From contig JAIUCV010000001.1 in the NCBI GenBank assembly GCA_026724425.1, positions 19,438,970-19,502,969 of the forward strand: a stretch of 64,000 nt of DNA. The letters run 5' to 3'. Under the pieces are notes generated by a model, which did not search any database, was not told the origin of the DNA, and saw only the letters and a program-made list of their open reading frames with translations. The stretch's first letter is position 1. Each line of letters starts with the position of its first letter. This document shows positions 1 to 12,053 of the stretch, one piece after another. Both the position numbers and the translations under genes were made by a program. The stretch is from Erythrophleum ivorense. Its lineage: Eukaryota; Streptophyta; Magnoliopsida; Fabales; Fabaceae.

Positions 1-848
1 CCATCTGTGGCTAGTTAGGAGGAAGATCCTTGGTGCAAGCTTGAATCCATAGAGAAGAACTCAGAATTTTGGCTAAGATTTCTTTAATTTCCTACACTTT
101 TTTTGTTTCAAATATTGTCTTGGTTAAGTTATATTTGATAGAGAATTTGTGTAATTATAATTAGTGACTGGTTAGACACTAATTAGGAAACCTTTTTGTT
201 GATTAATTGATTGGATTAGACACTGATTTTTCATTATTTTCTAATTTTCTATGTGTGCCTCGAAGGTATTCGATGAAATGCATGAATGAAATTATGTGCT
301 TGAATGTTAAATTTGAGAGTTCCTTAGTATTTAGTTGGTTAATTAAACATCTTTGGATGATAATTCAAAGGGCTAATTAATCAGTTAATCAATCAAATTG
401 GGTGTTTATTGATCTTAAATACAAGAATTAATAATTTAATGCGGGGTTGAGATTTTAATTCAACATTAGATCATTAATCTCTTGATTCTTGCGTGGTAAC
501 TCAAGATACAATTGCCATGAACACAATTAGGGACTTTTAGGCCATAATTAATCACAATTGGATTAGGATAAGGATAGTGAATACCAAGAGACGATTCCAA
601 AGCTAGTCACAAGACCATTCTCCACCCACAATTCATATAATTAGGTAACAATTAGGAATTTTGATTCAATTTAGTTTTAGGTTAGTTTAATTCAATCAAA
701 AACCCCCCTTAGTTTAGAAATTTTTAGAGTCTTTTAATATTTGGAAAACTCAATTAAACATTGAATTCCAATTTCAAAGGAGATGACCTAGGTTGTGCCA
801 CTAATTGCATACTTTACCAATCTAGTTTTATTTTGAGGGTTGCGCAAC
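1..848 (+). repeat. Repeat family D, copy D3 (left end cut by window)
   Basis: This AT-rich non-coding stretch reappears in reverse complement at 13,545-14,328 and again at 17,391-18,180. Shared landmarks include the 'ggctaagattt' block near 73-83, the run of TTAATTAATC-type words at 350-480 and the block around 780-800 'gatgacctaggttgtg', matching 'cacaacctaagtcatc' at 17,404. The match fades around 840-850, where family A sequence begins. No ORF of note. It may be untranslated internal sequence of a large LTR retrotransposon, but no coding domain is attached to prove that. Confidence 0.65.
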
Positions 849-1502
849 GAGCCTCTCAACCCACCAAAGACACCAAAAACCAGGCTGTCCAGAAGCACAG
901 TATCATGATAGTTTCTACATAATTTGACCAATTTTGAAAAGTCATAAGATATTCCACAAAGCTCCAAAAAAATATTTCTTTAGCTCTGTGAAACACTCTC
1001 AATGGGATCTATATGATTGCCAAATTTGATGCCTAAACTCATTCATTTGGTCTAGTTTTGGTTCAAAGGCAAAATATGGCTCAAATAGTAACCATATGAC
1101 TCCAGATAGTACCAAATGACTCTCTACATGAACCATGACCATTTGAGCAAGTCCAAAAGTTCAAACACAGTATATAAAGGCATTATATCAGGTCCAAATC
1201 CTTATGGAACTCAAATTCACCATTCCACTTGCATAAATACACATAGATATCATGGCTTAATAATGTCAAAATCATACATTCTCATACATTTGGTTTCATA
1301 TCCATTACATATAACATATTCATATACTGTTACACATGCTTAAAGGTTTACAACTCACTATTAACTTATACATATATACTTTTACATCAAATTACACAAT
1401 ATCTTATTCTATTGTCAACTTATCATCATTCATGCTTCATGGCTCCCATTCTTTGCTCCTTGGACTTCTTCTAGATAAAGTTAGATGGAAAGTGGGAAAG
1501 AG

Positions 1503-1519
1503 TGATATTCAAAGAATCC
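1503..1519 (-). other. LTR stem-loop (A0)
   Basis: Decayed copy of the family stem-loop: arms ATTC and GAAT around AAA, with flanking arms partly mismatched. It lies just beside the AGCT word found next to the stem in the other copies. Confidence 0.5.
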
Positions 1520-1659
1520 CAATAGCTCTTTCACCCTTCAAGTAAGCATACATGGCATATTATCATGTCAAGGAACACAAGTATGCACCAAACACTTCTA
1601 AGAACCATTCAAATCATGTTTTCAACATCACATAAGCATGTCAAGATCAAAATCAAGCT

Positions 1660-1850
1660 CTAGGGACTTTTAGTTTAACCTCACCTAACTATTTGGAACT
1701 TTTGGATTAGCCTCGCTTATTTTCTAAAGACTGTTGACTTAGCCTCACTCATTCCAAGAAACTTTTGGCCTTGTTTCACCCATTCCTAAGGACTCTTGGC
1801 TTTACCTCACCCATTCTAAGGGACTTTTGGCATCACCTCACCCATCAAGA
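1660..1850 (-). repeat. ~30-bp minisatellite of family A (A0)
   Basis: About five degenerate units of roughly 30-38 bp with the shared core 'ggacttttgg..t.acctcac' (plus-strand sense). The same minisatellite, in the same position relative to the stem-loop, occurs in A1, A2, A3, A4, A5 and A6. Confidence 0.75.
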
Positions 1851-3068
1851 GCAAAGTCACATTCCAAACATAATTCAAGAAACATAATGGTACCATAACA
1901 TCAAACCAATAGCTAGAGGCATATTTTATTATTCAAATATACACACAAGCATTCAATGACAATCCAATAACTAAGAAATGCATACAAGAAAGGATGGATA
2001 GCTACCTTTTTCAAGAAGCACCACTTTTCTTCCTTGGTTTCCTACTTTCCTCTCTCGGCCTCACAAGCATACTTGGGAGAGACTTGATTTGCTTGGCCTA
2101 AACACATCAAACAATACACAAAGGTATCAATGGAACCATCTCTACCCTCACACAAGTCTTATATAAACTACTTCTAGCTTTAGGCATCCATATGGCTCCA
2201 TATAGTAGCATAATAAAGCAACTCACACAATTCATTATCTTGGCTCCAATTTCTCACTCAATCTAAGTCACATGACTCCATTTAAGCTCATTAGAGTCAT
2301 CACAAACTTAAATCAAGGAGCCTAACACCAAGTTGCTCCTTTATGCATAATAGAATCTTAAACTCCCAACTTTCAAACTAATGGTTCCTTTGGTATTTAT
2401 TATTCATTTCTAGGTTATTTGTATCCTTAGAATCAAAGAAAACCCTTCCTAAGTGCACAATCCTCTCCTTGGTCAAGACACATACCAAGGTGGAGAGCCC
2501 ATGAAGTTTTTTTGGTTTTCCTAGAGAATTTCGTAATACTCGATTACTCAAAAAATGTCTGAAACTAAAGGAATTTCTAAAGGAGGACCCTTAAATAGAA
2601 AGACTTAAAATTTGAATAATAATCTAAACCCTTAAAAATGAGGATTTAAGGCTTGAGTTGCCCAAAAAATCGAGTCAGGAAAGCTAGGAAAACTTTACGA
2701 AAGAATGTAGGGTAATTTTGTAATTTCTGGACAATTTGGAAAAACTCATAGGAGGGCTTTTTAAACAAAAAATTTGAGCTTTTTGGGATTCTTAGAGGCT
2801 CTGAAGACCATGAAAACTCTAGGAACAATTAAAACCCCTCCGATGAGCGATTTCGGCTGTAGGTTGATCAAAATTTTGACCAAATAGTTTAGAATTGTTT
2901 TAAATCCAATTTGGATGAAACCAAAGACATTTTATAAGTTAGAGAATCTAAATTTTATGATGAAAAATAAAGTTCTAAAAAAGGAGTTGAAATGAGCCCA
3001 ATTGGATAAAACTAAGAAGAGGGACTAAATTGCAAAAATTTAAAGTTGTTCAAATGGACCCTTAGGCT

Positions 3069-3074
3069 TATAAA
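3069..3074 (+). promoter_or_regulatory. TATA box of A1
   Basis: TATAAA about 540 bp from the element start. A TATA-like word recurs at the corresponding position in A0 (6,513, minus), A2 (31,228, minus), A5 (51,910), A6 (62,952) and every array unit, so it is probably the LTR promoter. Confidence 0.6.
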
Positions 3075-4382
3075 TGATGTCCCAATCTGTTCCAACCCTC
3101 ACCATTGATTTGCATCTGGTCTAAATAGAATCCAAGAGGGATGAGAGTGGTGCACAAAAGGGGGGAACCAAGGGAATGAGATTCAAGGCAAAAAGTGTAA
3201 AATTTTCTTAGTTTCTCTTGTCTTCTCCTTTACTAAACCTTTCCTCCTCCTTTTCCTCTCTTTTCTATGGTTTTAACACTTTGATTGGTCATGTGTGATG
3301 GCTGGTCCAGTGGAGAGAAGGGAGAAATTAAAAGGGGGCTTTGAAGCATAAGACAAAGCCTTTGGAAAAGCTTGTAACAAGGTGAGAGTTCTTGGTTTTC
3401 ATGCTTCTTTTTGGCTTCTTTCCTCTTCTACTATTTTGGCCAAATTTAGGGACATGTGTTAGAGGTCTTATTTTGATTGATACTTGGTAGGAAATGAGGC
3501 TTTAAGGTATTGGAACCTAAGAAATGTAATGAAAGTTGAAGAAAAACCATGAGAATTCAAGATAACAAAGTTAAGGATTCATGGACATATGATAAAATTT
3601 GATTTCTTCCAAGGGTGTTCTAGCTTATGTGAGAGTTTAATTGAGCTCCTAAGACCCTTAGGAAGCCTCCCAAGTGCCTCTTCCATCAAGAAAAAAATTA
3701 CAAACTCCATGGGCCCAAAATGCTATGAATGTCTCGGCCAAACCAAGTGCAAGGGGCTAGGGAGTATTTTAATTCTTTTTAAGCTTAGTTTAGGACTATA
3801 TATGATGGAAGAAGATGAGAGGAAGCCATGGGAAAAATTTAGAAACCCTAAATTGAGAGTTAGAGGTATAGGTTCCATAATATGATTTAAAGAAGCAACA
3901 TGTCTCTATGCTCTTGGGAATGATTATGTAATGGCTCTAAGGAGTCTAAATGGAGTCAAGAGGCCTAGATATAAGAAGAAAAGGGAGCCAAGATCTTGTA
4001 TTATAGTAGTTGCTTCATTAGGTCTTTTATAGAACTATTATGTAACCATAGAAAAAAAGTGTGCTTCCCTAATGTGTGGGTGATGTTAGAACTTGTTTCA
4101 AGAATGTAATTGGATCCTATTTGTTGTGTCTAGGCCAAAGGAATTAAACCCCATCCAATTGCAAGTGTGTGACCTTGAGGGGAGAAGAATAGTCAAGGAA
4201 AAAGACTTATGTTTGCACCAAGGTAACTCTCTACTTCTTCTTGTATGCATTCTTGGTTATATGAATGTCATTGGCTGCTTGTATGTGTATTTGTATTATG
4301 AGACATGCCATTGGTATTGTTTTGTTTCTATGGTACCATTATGTTTTCTTGATTTACTTTTGTAATGTGAATTGTTCTTTAA

Positions 4383-4505
4383 GGGTGAGGTTGTGCTAAG
4401 AGTCCCTTGAAATGGGTAAGGTGAAGCCAAAAGTCTCAAGAATGAATGAGGCCAATTCGAAAGTCCCAAAAATGGGGTGAGGCTAGACCAAAAGTTCCTA
4501 AAGTT
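4383..4505 (+). repeat. ~30-bp minisatellite of family A (A1)
   Basis: Four units of about 30 bp with core 'gtgaggc.a..ccaaaagtc', degenerate. It lies ~140 bp upstream of the stem-loop. Confidence 0.8.
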
Positions 4506-4641
4506 TGTTCTTAACTTTGACATGTTTTTATGGCATGAAAGTAATGGATTGAATGATTTTTGTTTATATTGGATGCATACTTGTGTTCCTTGACATGATT
4601 ATATGCCTTGGTTGTTTAATTGAATGGGTGTTGGAGCTATT

Positions 4642-4658
4642 GAGATTCTCTGAATCTC
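4642..4658 (+). other. LTR stem-loop (A1)
   Basis: Perfect 7-bp arms GAGATTC and GAATCTC around a TCT loop, followed by a C-rich 'acccccttcc' tail. It is the plus-strand form of the stem-loop found in all LTR copies in the window. Confidence 0.8.
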
Positions 4659-5916
4659 ACCCCCTTCCCTCTTCCATATCATCATGTCTAGGTGGCGTTC
4701 AATGAGATAAAAATGGGAGCCAAGGAGCATGACTGGCCATACTTTGACATTAGTATAGCTTTTGATGTAATTAAATGTCAAAGTTTGCATGTATGAATTA
4801 TTTTTGAGATGTAAACCTTTGAGCAAATGTAAAAGTATGTAAACATAATGTGTGAACCAAAGTTGAAGCCAAATGAATGAGAAAATATAATTTGACCACT
4901 TGGGAGCCCATTCTTGATTGTATATTGATGCATATGAAAGGGTGAGTTTGAGATGTGTGATGTTTTGGACCACTTGGGAAGCTGATGCATGATGTGTTTA
5001 TGCTTTAAAACGTGCTCAAATTATTGTGGAATGGTTAGGAGGCCAATTGGAACTAATTTGACCCCTTTATGGTATCAAAAGTGCCATATTCATAAGCTAA
5101 ACCAAAATTTAATCAAATGAGCTAGTCTTGGCATGAAATTTGGTATGAATATAGGCCTCATCTAGAGATTTTTATAAAGCCAAAGAACACCTAATTTGAA
5201 ACTCTAGAGAATTTTTTATGATTTTTCAAATTTTGGAAAATTTGACAGATTTGGCAAATATACTGTTCATATGGTTAGTTCCTTTACTTATGTCATCTGT
5301 GGGTCAAATGTTGTCCAATGGCTATGAAATTTTATAAGAATAAATTAGACATGATAAGATTTCTATGGCTATCAAGATTACCCCATTTGGAGGTCTATAG
5401 AGGGAGAACCAATTTTTTGAAGCTTCATATCAATATCAGGGATGTAGCCAAACCTCTGTTACTATTCCATCAATTTTCATGAGCTAAACACTTTTGTTTT
5501 GGTCTAGTGTTATTTTTAACCTCTAGTTAACATCCATAAATTTCTATAAATATATTATACATTTGATTTCAATTTTTCTAGAATTAGTTATAAATTTTCA
5601 AACTTCATTTCAGTAACCTAGAATTTAGACCCAAGAGTATGTTTGCATTTTTCTAATGTGTGGCCTATAATCCGAGAAGCATGTGCTATTACTTGATGTT
5701 TATGACCTGATTAGATGGAATATGAGTAGAAGATGATATTGGGGAGTTCACAGGGCCCACAGAGGGAAAATTGAATTTTTAAAGTCCTACGCAACCTGAA
5801 GATACTACATTAAATGTATTATTTTTCCATGTGAGAGTGCTAGATCAAGCTCTTAAAATGAAGTCAAGCATAAGTAAGAGTCTATGGAGGCTAATAAATT
5901 ATGGTGTCACAAATTT

Positions 5917-7060
5917 TCCATCCATAAAGCTTTCTAGATGTCTTGAGAGTTCAAACATGGTTTTACATAATCTAAATCGTCACTAGAAAGCTCTATAAAT
6001 CTCTATGTGCAATTAAAACTCTAATTTTCGTAACTTATTATCTATAACCTCTTTTTTAGTTCTATGACTTCCATATGATTCCTTAGGCTTCAAAAATCCT
6101 TTCTCTATCATATTAGGACCAAAATCAAACTCCCTATATGGTGCTCTAATTCAAGCTGAAATACTCATGCAAAAGAGAGCTAAAAAGAAGCAAGTTAGGC
6201 CAAAGTTTTTTATCTTATTTTAAAGCTTGTCAAGAGAGCTTTCTTAGGCTTCCAAAACTTCCTCCAAACTCTCTCTTCCCTCTACTAAACCAATCATAGA
6301 ACATCTCTTTTCGAAACATCAAAACCATGAGAAGAAAGAGGAAAAGAACTTTAGTAAAGGGAAAAGTATCAAAAAATGACAAAATTTTACCCTTTTAGCT
6401 TTATCTTCTTTCTCTTTTTTCTAACTCCTTGGTGCACCACCTTCTACTAGTTTTATTTCTATTTTGGACCAAAAGAGTGTCGGTTAAGAGAGTGAGAAAG
6501 AATGGGACGTGATATATAAGGGTGGAGCTCACTTATAACATTTTCCAAAATTTCAACTATATCCATAATCTTTGGTTTCTCCATTTGAGCTCATTTCAAT
6601 TCCTTTTTTAGAACCATCTTTTCTATCATAAAATTTAGGTTCTCTAATTCATAAAATATCTTTAGTTTCATCCAAATTATATTTAAAACCTTACTGAATG
6701 ATATAGTCAAAGTTACAATCAATCGATACTCTAAAATGCAAGCCGGAGGCGCTTTGACTATTTTAAGGATTCTTATGATTTTTGGGGCCTCTGAGAACCC
6801 TGAAAAACTCAATTTTTTAATTTAAAATTCCCTCCTTTGTGTTTTATAAAAGTTTTCTAAAATTACAAAAATACCACTGGCCTCTGTAACTTTCTGTTTG
6901 GCCATTTTAGCTTCGATTCCGGGCTATCCTGAAGCTCTTAATTACATTTTTAGATGTTTTAATTAACATCCAAATCTCAGTTAGTCTCAGTTCACTTTAC
7001 TCTGAGGTCCTCATTCATTAATCAAACGATTCTTATTTTAATTTTTTGTGATTCCTACTA
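5917..7060 (-). mobile_element. Family A LTR-like element A0, 5' part
   Basis: Continues A0 after the A1 insertion. In minus-strand sense it holds the leader, a TATA-like word (6,513-6,519) and the U3 block also seen at 2,780-3,000 and 31,300-31,560. The expected terminal TGTAA near 7,055-7,060 has decayed, so the end is placed by distance from the conserved 'agGACC' block. No genes. Confidence 0.65.
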
Positions 7061-8231
7061 GCTTCCGCTAGGCCCGTGACTCTCTGTAAGTAATCATTCC
7101 ACTATTTAGGAATGATTTTGGATTTCTAAATCATAAGATATTACATATTTCATATTTGTTCCTTATACCAACCTTTCTCCATCTTTCTATTAGAAATTGC
7201 TACATTACTTACCAATTATTTACTAACCTCTAGTTTGCTTTTAACTAATTTAGTTCATTTAGTTTGTCCCTTTTTATTTTTATAGAACATTTTGTTTCTT
7301 AATGGATTATTTGTCATTTTCAAGCTTGTATGATCAAGGCTTATGAAAGAGTCTACCATTTTGTCTTGTCCTTAGTTATCACATTTACATGGCTTATGTA
7401 AGATGGTTGATAGTGATAACCTAAGCTTCTTTCTTTCCTCATTACTATGTCTTATAAGCCATTCTCCTTATTGCTTTTAACGTCAAAATTTTCTTCATGC
7501 AAGTCCTTTTTGTTTTCCTGGAGATTGCTTCTTTGTTAACTAGTAAATTTTTCTTTACCTAAATTAGCTTACATTTATAATTATCAACTAATCATTGAAG
7601 GGTTGTAACCAAAATTTTTCTAACTAATTCTTCCCTAGTTTGGACATCCCTTTCTTCTTTTTCCTATGGTATGCCATGTGTCTTTAAGTGGCCAAGCTTT
7701 TTTAAGTATAACTTGACTAACTTATTAACTTGTCTCACAATTATGAGCTAATTTATACATAGGAAGGGATATACTCCCTTTTTCCATCTTGCCTTGCATA
7801 AGCTTCTCCTTATCTTTTCACTTAGCCTTGTTTCTTTTCTTATATGCTACCTTATGGTTACAAGTAAGGAACTCTAGATGGAGGATGGTTGTTGTTTTTT
7901 CATGTTTGAAATACTTGACAACTTGTCACCTTAGTTTTTCTTTCATGCATCCAACCTAGTCTTTAGTCTTTGTTCACAGTTTCCTTATGTGACATGATGT
8001 TTTCTTGACTTTATTTTTACTTGTCTTCCCTAATGTCTTAACTTTACATGGGTTCCCTTATGTAGTTTTTAGAATCCCATTAAGTTGTAACTAATTAGAA
8101 TAACTAATTCCTTATGAAAGTGATATCTTGAAAAATACACTAGTTTCAGTAAAATTTTATTAACTTTTTCTTTTTATTTTTCATCCTATGCATGGTTTAG
8201 CACCATCTTGGTGGGTGGCGCCATTTCTATG
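7061..8231. other. AT-rich intergenic stretch, no gene seen
   Basis: No long ORF and no match to families A, B or D. It contains a perfect 9-bp inverted repeat (AATCATTCC at 7,092-7,100 and GGAATGATT at 7,109-7,117, 8-nt loop) and, just before, CTAGC/GCTAG arms at 7,058-7,071. Pyrimidine-rich words resemble 12,054-13,100, so both may belong to one element split by the insertion at 8,232-12,053. Confidence 0.4.
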
Positions 8232-10259
8232 CATTTTCTTACTGTTCAAAATTTTGGACTGTACCAGTCAATAGGACCAAAAAACTAGTGAACTGACCAT
8301 GGTGCCAATCTAGTTAACCTTCAAAATTGGCTTATCAAAAAACTAGTCAAAACCAATTGATTCAATCAAAAACCAGTAAAAACCAATCAATCAATCAATG
8401 GTTTTGTATTTGAAAAAAATTAGGATGAAGAAGAAAATCAAAGCAAAGATGAGATCAAAAGATGGCTTAAAGAACAAAGATTAGATCTATTTCAAAGCTC
8501 AAATATGCTTTCTTCTTTAACAAAAGTTGTTCCTCACACCAAAACCATCCTTCTTCCTCTCTTGCATGAACTTAAGTGGTGGGTATTATCTTCACAAGCA
8601 TGCTAGTGGAGCTGTGGAGGAGAAGAAGTGCATGGAGATATGGGGAAGAGGAAGTGTGTGGAATAATATATGCATGGAGTAGAGTGCCAATGCCTGTATG
8701 GGTAGAGCAAAGAAGGAGTTGGTTTTAAGGGACTTTCAAAATTTGCTTTAAATGGAAGACAACTATATGTAAATATATATGAAAGGTGTAACACCCAAAA
8801 AATTAATTAAGGTGCTAATCATGGATTTGGGTTACTTAAGGATAATTAATATGGAATAATCGGGTAAGTTAAGCGAATGGAAATTTTGAAAGAGAAATTA
8901 ATAATATGAGTTGAGAATTAATTGGGATAGAAACTCCATCTAGGCCTAAATTAATGTAGGAGATCATGATAAGAGACTAATGGATGCCCAATAAGCTAAG
9001 TGCAGACTCAATTTGATTTAATGTGATGGAGGCCTAAGATCCACCTTGTATAAGTTCTTAGAAATGGCCCAATAAATATTATGCAGACCTAAAACAATGG
9101 AGTTCTTAAAACTAGGTCTAGCCCAATGAAATTCTGCAACCCAACACTTTAAAATTGGCCTAATAAAACTAAAATTTGAAACCCATTTGGAGTTGGATAC
9201 TTGGAGCAGCCCATGACCCACCTTAGACCCAACTTAAACCTAACTAAAACCCTAAAAACTTCAGCCTCTTCCCCATTTTGCTGAAACACGCATCTCATTT
9301 TCGGAGGTTTGGAGGGAGGCTAGGGTTTGGGGCAAGAAATTCACCATTTCTCACTTCTAAACTCAAAATTAGCCAAGATAATAGTTATATAACTTAATCC
9401 CCTTCTCTTTCTCTTCATTTTGGCCTGGTTAGTTTTTCATTTAAAGTATTTTCACTTACACCCAAAATTTGAAACTTGCTATTTGATGCCTCCATGGTGA
9501 AAATTCGTAGGTTGAGACCAAGGGTGACTTTAGGTAAGTATAAACTCTTCTTTTTAAGGTATTTCTGCTGGTTTGAGACCTTAATGATTGGATTATAGTA
9601 TAGGTATTAATTTTGTACGAATTTGCTTAGAATTTTGGGTGAAATATTGAAGTTTCTGGTAGAAGACATTTCAATCCGCATTTGGGGACTTGTAGTGGCT
9701 AGGTAAGTATTCCCTAGGTAGTCATCAGCATTTTAAATTCTTTGGGTACTTATTGCTACTGTAAATGATGAATTAAAATAGTAATTCTCTGATGCTATGG
9801 TTATAGGGAGATTTTTGTACCATTAGTGGCTGTTGTAAATTATCTACAAGTGAGGTAACCGGGACTATATTAATTCCATGCATGTATATGTTTTAATTTC
9901 ATATTTGTTGCACATGAATAATTTGAAATTCTGAATGAATTGGTTGGCTATCTATTGTATTGTGATTGGACCTTGTGAGTCCATAGTGGAGTGTGGTACG
10001 GCTACCACCTGTGCACGTACTTCAATCGAGCACCGGGTTATGATCAAACCCCAGATGCACTAAGCCCTGGTTATGCTCAATAGGGAGTAGGTGCCGTTGG
10101 CCTTTAACATGTGAAAATATGATTGCTAGTATGGGATAGTAATTATGATAGCCTAATTGTTTCATTTACTGATATGACTGGTATGTTTTCTTATGCTTAT
10201 ATGAAATCATGCATATATGTTAATTAAACTAGAATATATGATAGAATTGCTTTGGTTAC

Positions 10260-10275
10260 TGAGATTCACATCTCA
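10260..10275 (+). other. LTR stem-loop (B1)
   Basis: Arms TGAGAT and ATCTCA around a TCAC loop, followed by CCCCG. The arms match those of family A but the loop differs, although the surrounding sequence is otherwise unlike family A. Confidence 0.75.
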
Positions 10276-10882
10276 CCCCGTTTCATAGGTTAAACATTTC
10301 AGGTGAAAGTTCTTCAGGTAAGGATAAGGGCAAGCAAGTAGATGAACATCCATGAGCTAAGGCCTGGTGTAGGGAGCTATACTTGGTCTGAGTAGAATAG
10401 AATAGATGCTAATTTTGTTATCCTTTATATAGCATCATCATGGATCTATATTTCCAAGTGTAGGAGTTTATATTTTGATAACATGGAATGTAACCAATGA
10501 GAAATAGGCTTCATACTAGTTGTTAGTGGATGTATGAGTTTATGACACTTATTATGCCTTGTAAACCTGCATTTTAATTGACTATTTGAGTAATGAAATC
10601 ATGTGATATATGGATTGTGGATTTGAGCTAGCAATGTATGAATTATTTGATGAAAATATGATTGAATGACCATTGTGAGAAATTTATATATCTACCGACA
10701 TAAAACCAATGAATGAGTAGGAGAATCCGTCTTTAATTGTGGGATAATGGTTAGGGCAAATTGGTTAAATAGATGCTATTAGAGTCTTATAACAAGTTTA
10801 AAAGTGGCCCTAGAGAACCCACTAAATAGAAAGTGGAGTGTAGGAGGCAAGGTTTTAAGAGTAGTAGGATCAGAAGGTATTT

Positions 10883-11250
10883 GGCCGCAGCCAAAAAATT
10901 GTTAGCCGTGGCTAATAGTGGCGAAGTTGCCTAGGGAGAGTACCAGAGAGCAATTCGCCGTGGCAAAATGTGAAAGGAAAAACTGTGAGTCGTCTAGAGG
11001 GTAATTCGCTGTGGCTAAATAGGAATTGGCCCCGACAAACTTTTGTGAAAATGAGCCAGGCATTCCAGAGAGGAATTGGCCGCAGCGAAAGGAGGTATTG
11101 GCCGCGGCTAATAACGAGAGGTGAACGAGGTAGGTTCTAGGAGGCTTCTTCACCGCGATGCCATATAGGTTGGCCACGGTGAAATCAGTAACGAAGTAAG
11201 GAGTGAAACAGAGAGGAATTGGCCGTAGCTAAGGGGAAATTGGCCGCAGC
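10883..11250 (+). repeat. GC-rich minisatellite of B1
   Basis: Irregular repeats of 'aattggccgcagc.aa' and variants such as GCCGCGGC (perfect palindrome, 11,101-11,108). It stands out from the AT-rich surroundings. B2 has an equivalent but diverged block at 26,520-27,010. Confidence 0.75.
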
Positions 11251-12053
11251 AAATGTCCTGAAACACTTATAATAACCAAAAAATCTTGGTTTTTCATATA
11301 GTAATCTCAAGAGATGTCTTAGGAACATTGGTGGAAGATTCTTGTAAGTTGAAATTAATCGATAATAGAATCAATGACTTATGAATGAATGTTTGTTTCC
11401 CTAATGTATGTAAGTGCTTGTAATTATATGGTTGATGACTCTAATAACATTAAGATTCAAATTTCTCGCATTACTAAAATGTAAATAGTCTTAAAGTCAT
11501 GTAACCCTAGTTTATGGTTATTAATCACGTATTTAATCTTAATTACAATGACTAAAAGTTAGGGTCATCACAAAAGGAATATTAAGAATAGGAAATTTAA
11601 AAATTAAAAAAAAAAGTGGACGGGGCTTTGGAACAAGAAAAATGGACTATGTCAATGAGATTGATGTTTAAAATGAGATAATTTTAAAAAAAACAAGTAT
11701 ATTAATTTTGTTATTCATTTATACATAGAATATTACTTTTTATAATAAATTTAAATTTTTTTGCATGATAAGAAATACAAAATAAATCATTTTACTAATA
11801 AGGAAGAATTTTTACAAAATTTGAATATTTTGTGATATATATTGTGGTTTGAATGTTATATGTAATGAAATGTTTAAATTTTATTAGTATTTGTTTGTTA
11901 TTATATATTATATTATATTTTTAATATATAAAATTAAATATTTATTTAGTTATTTACTTATTACTAGTTTAATCACAGTTAAACCAGTAAATCATAAACC
12001 AGTGTTTTCACTAGTTCAATGATCAGTTCTATTTTTAAAATATTGCATTTTCT

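Larger units (their letters stand above)
849..2531 (-). mobile_element. Family A LTR-like element A0, 3' part (split by A1)
   Basis: Read on the minus strand, this carries the family A downstream landmarks in order: the splice-like 'aaggtagctatcc' site (complement near 2,000), the ~30-bp minisatellite (1,660-1,850), the stem-loop (1,503-1,519) and the degenerate ~180-bp modules (860-1,200). Its extreme 3' end is missing: the last few hundred bases present in A2 and A3 are replaced by family D at about 848. The other half lies at 5,917-7,060. No coding capacity seen. Confidence 0.7.
2532..5911 (+). mobile_element. Family A LTR-like element A1, complete
   Basis: The ends are 'cGTAATACTC' (first base T to C) and 'GGTGTCACA', flanked by a perfect 5-bp duplication AATTT at 2,527-2,531 and 5,912-5,916. 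It is 3,380 bp. In order it holds a U3-like region, a TATA box (3,069-3,074), a splice-donor-like AAGGTGAG at 3,379, two 'ggcca' boxes (about 3,737 and 4,132), the minisatellite (4,383-4,505), the stem-loop (4,642-4,658) and ~180-bp modules (5,100-5,640). It has no gag or pol, so it is a solo LTR or a non-coding element. It sits inside A0 in the opposite orientation. Confidence 0.85.
8787..11572 (+). mobile_element. Family B solo LTR-like element B1, complete
   Basis: Starts TGTAACACCC and ends GGGTCATCACA, flanked by a perfect 5-bp duplication AAAGG at 8,782-8,786 and 11,573-11,577. It is 2,786 bp. It contains the stem-loop at 10,260-10,275, a GC-rich minisatellite at 10,883-11,250 and an internal 'gtacggctaccacctgtgc' block that also occurs, inverted, in B2 near 27,900. 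No coding interior. The 5-bp duplication, TG..CA ends and lack of gag-pol suggest a solo LTR of a Ty3/Gypsy-type element, by analogy only. Confidence 0.85.
8232..12053. mobile_element. Possible hAT-like non-autonomous DNA transposon, split by B1
   Basis: The octamer CATTTTCT occurs at 8,232-8,239 and 12,046-12,053, as expected for an 8-bp hAT target duplication. Inside it, the two ends are loosely inverted: CAAAATTTT with GGACTG near the left end against CAATATTTT with GAACTG at the right end (complement), and an AACTAGTGAA word occurs inverted near both ends. The left end is rich in 'aaccagt/accagtcaa' words typical of some plant hAT termini. The TIR match is imperfect and offset by about 6 nt on the left. 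Without B1 the element is about 1 kb and non-coding. Confidence 0.4.

Noticed and set aside
4599..4973. 124-codon minus-strand ORF in A1
   Set aside because: Antisense to LTR-like DNA; not kept in A4 or A5 at the same place.
8205..8225. 'gtgggtggcgcca' as a Lys/Asn-type primer binding site
   Set aside because: No LTR end precedes it and no retroelement interior follows.
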